Source: JBDSZL01 sp039925145 (GTDB taxonomy: Bacteria; Acidobacteriota; Vicinamibacteria; Vicinamibacterales; SCN-69-37). Taken from it: a stretch of 64,000 nt of DNA. The stretch covers positions 6,478 to 70,477 of the forward strand of contig JBDSZL010000005.1 of the NCBI GenBank assembly GCA_039925145.1, read 5' to 3'. Below are positions 62,894-64,000 of the stretch, piece after piece; the first letter of the stretch is position 1; the number at the start of each line of letters is the position of its first letter. The notes under the pieces are model-generated. The model did no database searches and was not told the origin of the DNA. It worked only from the letters and a program-made list of their open reading frames with translations. Position numbers and translations under genes: made by a program.

Positions 62894-63494
62894 ACATCAC
62901 GCCGACGTGCAGGGCGCCCGCGCCGGCGCCGACGTCGCCGTAGAACGCCATGTTCGGGCGGTAGAAGTAGCGCACGCCCAAGCGGCCGATCACGTAGACG
63001 CCGGAATTGAAGGAGCAGGAGACCCCCGCGGCTTTGCAGACATCAGGCTTGGTCACGAAGTAGTCGCCGAGTCCCAGGCCGACGAACGGATCCCACTTCT
63101 TGTTGTCCAGTTGGAAGTGGTAGTTCACGGTGACGCCGATGGGAGTGAAGCTGAAGCCATTGCCGCCGCCGACGTAGTCGTAGCTGTAGTGATCGAAGCT
63201 GGCTTCGATGCCGAGGATGCCATTGCCCAGGTCTGGCAGCTGTTTGAACCCGTGCTCGAACCTCGCCCCGATCGACACCCCGGCGTCGCCAATGCCGCCG
63301 AGCCCTATCACCGGACCGATGTCTGTGTAGCCGACGGTGAATCCCTCGTCTGCGGCCGCCGCCGCGGCGGCCCGGGCCGGGGCAGAGGTCGCCGGGCGCG
63401 GCGGTGTCGCCTGAGCCCTAGCGGCAGAGGCCGTCCCACCGACGAGCACCCCCACCATGCTTGCCATTGCTACCAACCGAGTCACTCGAGCCAT
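62874..63494 (-). CDS. Outer-membrane beta-barrel protein
   Basis: 206 residues from the ATG at 63494. Signal peptide (ASMVGVLVGGTASAARAQ), a short Ala-rich linker (APARAAAAAAADE), then barrel-like strands (FTVGYTDIGPVIGLGG, SIGARFEHGF, GIEASFDHYSYDY, VTVNYHFQL, WDPFVGLGLGDYFV) and a terminal strand LHVGVMFNLKRR. Resembles OmpW/opacity-type small barrels. Function unknown. Confidence 0.75.
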   Translation of the reverse strand: MARVTRLVAMASMVGVLVGGTASAARAQATPPRPATSAPARAAAAAAADEGFTVGYTDIGPVIGLGGIGDAGVSIGARFEHGFKQLPDLGNGILGIEASFDHYSYDYVGGGNGFSFTPIGVTVNYHFQLDNKKWDPFVGLGLGDYFVTKPDVCKAAGVSCSFNSGVYVIGRLGVRYFYRPNMAFYGDVGAGAGALHVGVMFNLKRR

Positions 63495-63796
63495 CGTTGT
63501 GTCACTCCCATGCAGCTTGCGCGGAAAACAGGTTCCGGAAAGAAGATTGTTCCAAAAGGATACAAAGATCGTCCCCATAGTACCAGCGAATCAGGCGCAT
63601 TGCAGCTGGTTCAACCTCTGCGGGTTCTTTTGTCCCCCTGGACGATGACTCGAGATCGACGCCTGAGCCGCCGTCCGCCTCCAGAGAAGCTCCTCACAGC
63701 CACACGCGCGCCAACCCGGCCCCGACGGCCCGGACTTTGCGTCTGCATCGGCACAATGCATCAGGACTCTCGGGTTAAGGCGGCCGACCCCCCCTT
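63495..63796. other. Intergenic region without a recognisable gene
   Basis: 302 bp between the divergent outer-membrane gene and the response regulator. An in-frame stop at 63776-63778 rules out an earlier start for the regulator. I saw no clear promoter, terminator or RNA. A run of seven C precedes the start. Confidence 0.6.
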
Positions 63797-64000
63797 GTGA
63801 GGACCGATCGACCTATTCTGGTCGTCGAGGACGATGAAGACAGCCGGACGATGGTGGCGCTGCTGCTGGAGATCGAGGGCTATTCATCTGTTGTCGCGTC
63901 GGACGGGGCTGAGGGGTTGGCGCTGGCTCGCGAGCGGCACCCCTGTCTGATTCTGCTCGACCTCATGATGCCGCGGATGGATGGCAGGAGCTTCTGCCGT
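63797..64000 (+). CDS. Response regulator receiver domain, 3'-truncated by the window end
   Basis: Frame opens at GTG 63797 and gives 68 residues to the window end. The receiver pattern is clear: acidic pair E11-D12-D13 (ILVVEDDEDSR), phospho-acceptor D55 in LILLDLMMPRMDG, and a hydrophobic pattern typical of CheY-like domains. It is phosphorylated by a partner histidine kinase. The output domain, if any, is outside the window. Confidence 0.85.
   Translation, partial: MRTDRPILVVEDDEDSRTMVALLLEIEGYSSVVASDGAEGLALARERHPCLILLDLMMPRMDGRSFCR

Overview
This is a 64 kb high-GC window of a bacterial chromosome with a diderm envelope: type IV pilus genes, an OmpA-family porin-like protein, outer-membrane beta-barrels, Tat export, HtrA and a Ste24-like protease. 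Protein flavour and gene mixture suggest an Acidobacteriota-type organism (Vicinamibacteria-like). That placement is an inference from recall, not a computed result. I see no rRNA, tRNA, CRISPR array, prophage or insertion sequence. Most of the window is core housekeeping, with accessory secreted and envelope genes from about 43 kb onward.

Layout. 1-4.9 kb: the end of a type IV pilus minor-pilin operon (PilW-like fragment, PilX-like, PilY1), all translationally close. 4.9-12 kb: aroB, nadB, an archaeal/eukaryotic-type proS, a helical-repeat protein and an OmpA-family protein with its own promoter and a clean terminator. 12.3-20.2 kb: tatA, tatC, a carboxy-terminal processing protease, smc and a Ste24-type M48 protease. 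20.2-31.1 kb: the large reverse-strand translation/RNA operon rimP-nusA-infB-DUF503-rbfA-nrnA-truB-rpsO-pnp, with a hairpin/U-tract leader before rimP. 31.2-42.3 kb: rimO, a membrane-anchored TAXI receptor, asnS, a TIM-barrel isomerase, an AmgK-like kinase with a sugar nucleotidyltransferase, a CYTH protein, HtrA, an M24 peptidase and a small zinc-site protein. 42.5-54.7 kb: dut, PAP2 phosphatase, two divergent Ycf48/sortilin-like propeller proteins, zwf, an ECF sigma/membrane-protein pair, a DapA-like enzyme and an atypical SDR. 54.8-62.2 kb: secreted proteins and a tight reverse-strand five-gene operon (ECF sigma, FecR-like protein, small exported protein, fatty-acid-desaturase/Rossmann fusion, membrane sulfatase-type transferase). 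The window ends with a GIY-YIG-like ORF, an outer-membrane protein and the start of a response regulator at 63797 that runs off the end.

The most promising undescribed system is the five-gene operon at 57289-62221. It couples an ECF/FecR regulatory pair to a desaturase-like enzyme carrying its own SAM-type Rossmann domain and to a membrane phospho/sulfo-transferase-like protein, which suggests regulated lipid or envelope modification.

The window also carries two dispersed intergenic repeat families. One is a heptanucleotide repeat (GGGGCTY and variants) at five or more loci, bracketing dut in inverted orientation and running into one coding region. The other is a GAGACC-N-GGTCTC palindrome family at 20.7, 50.85 and 51.0 kb.
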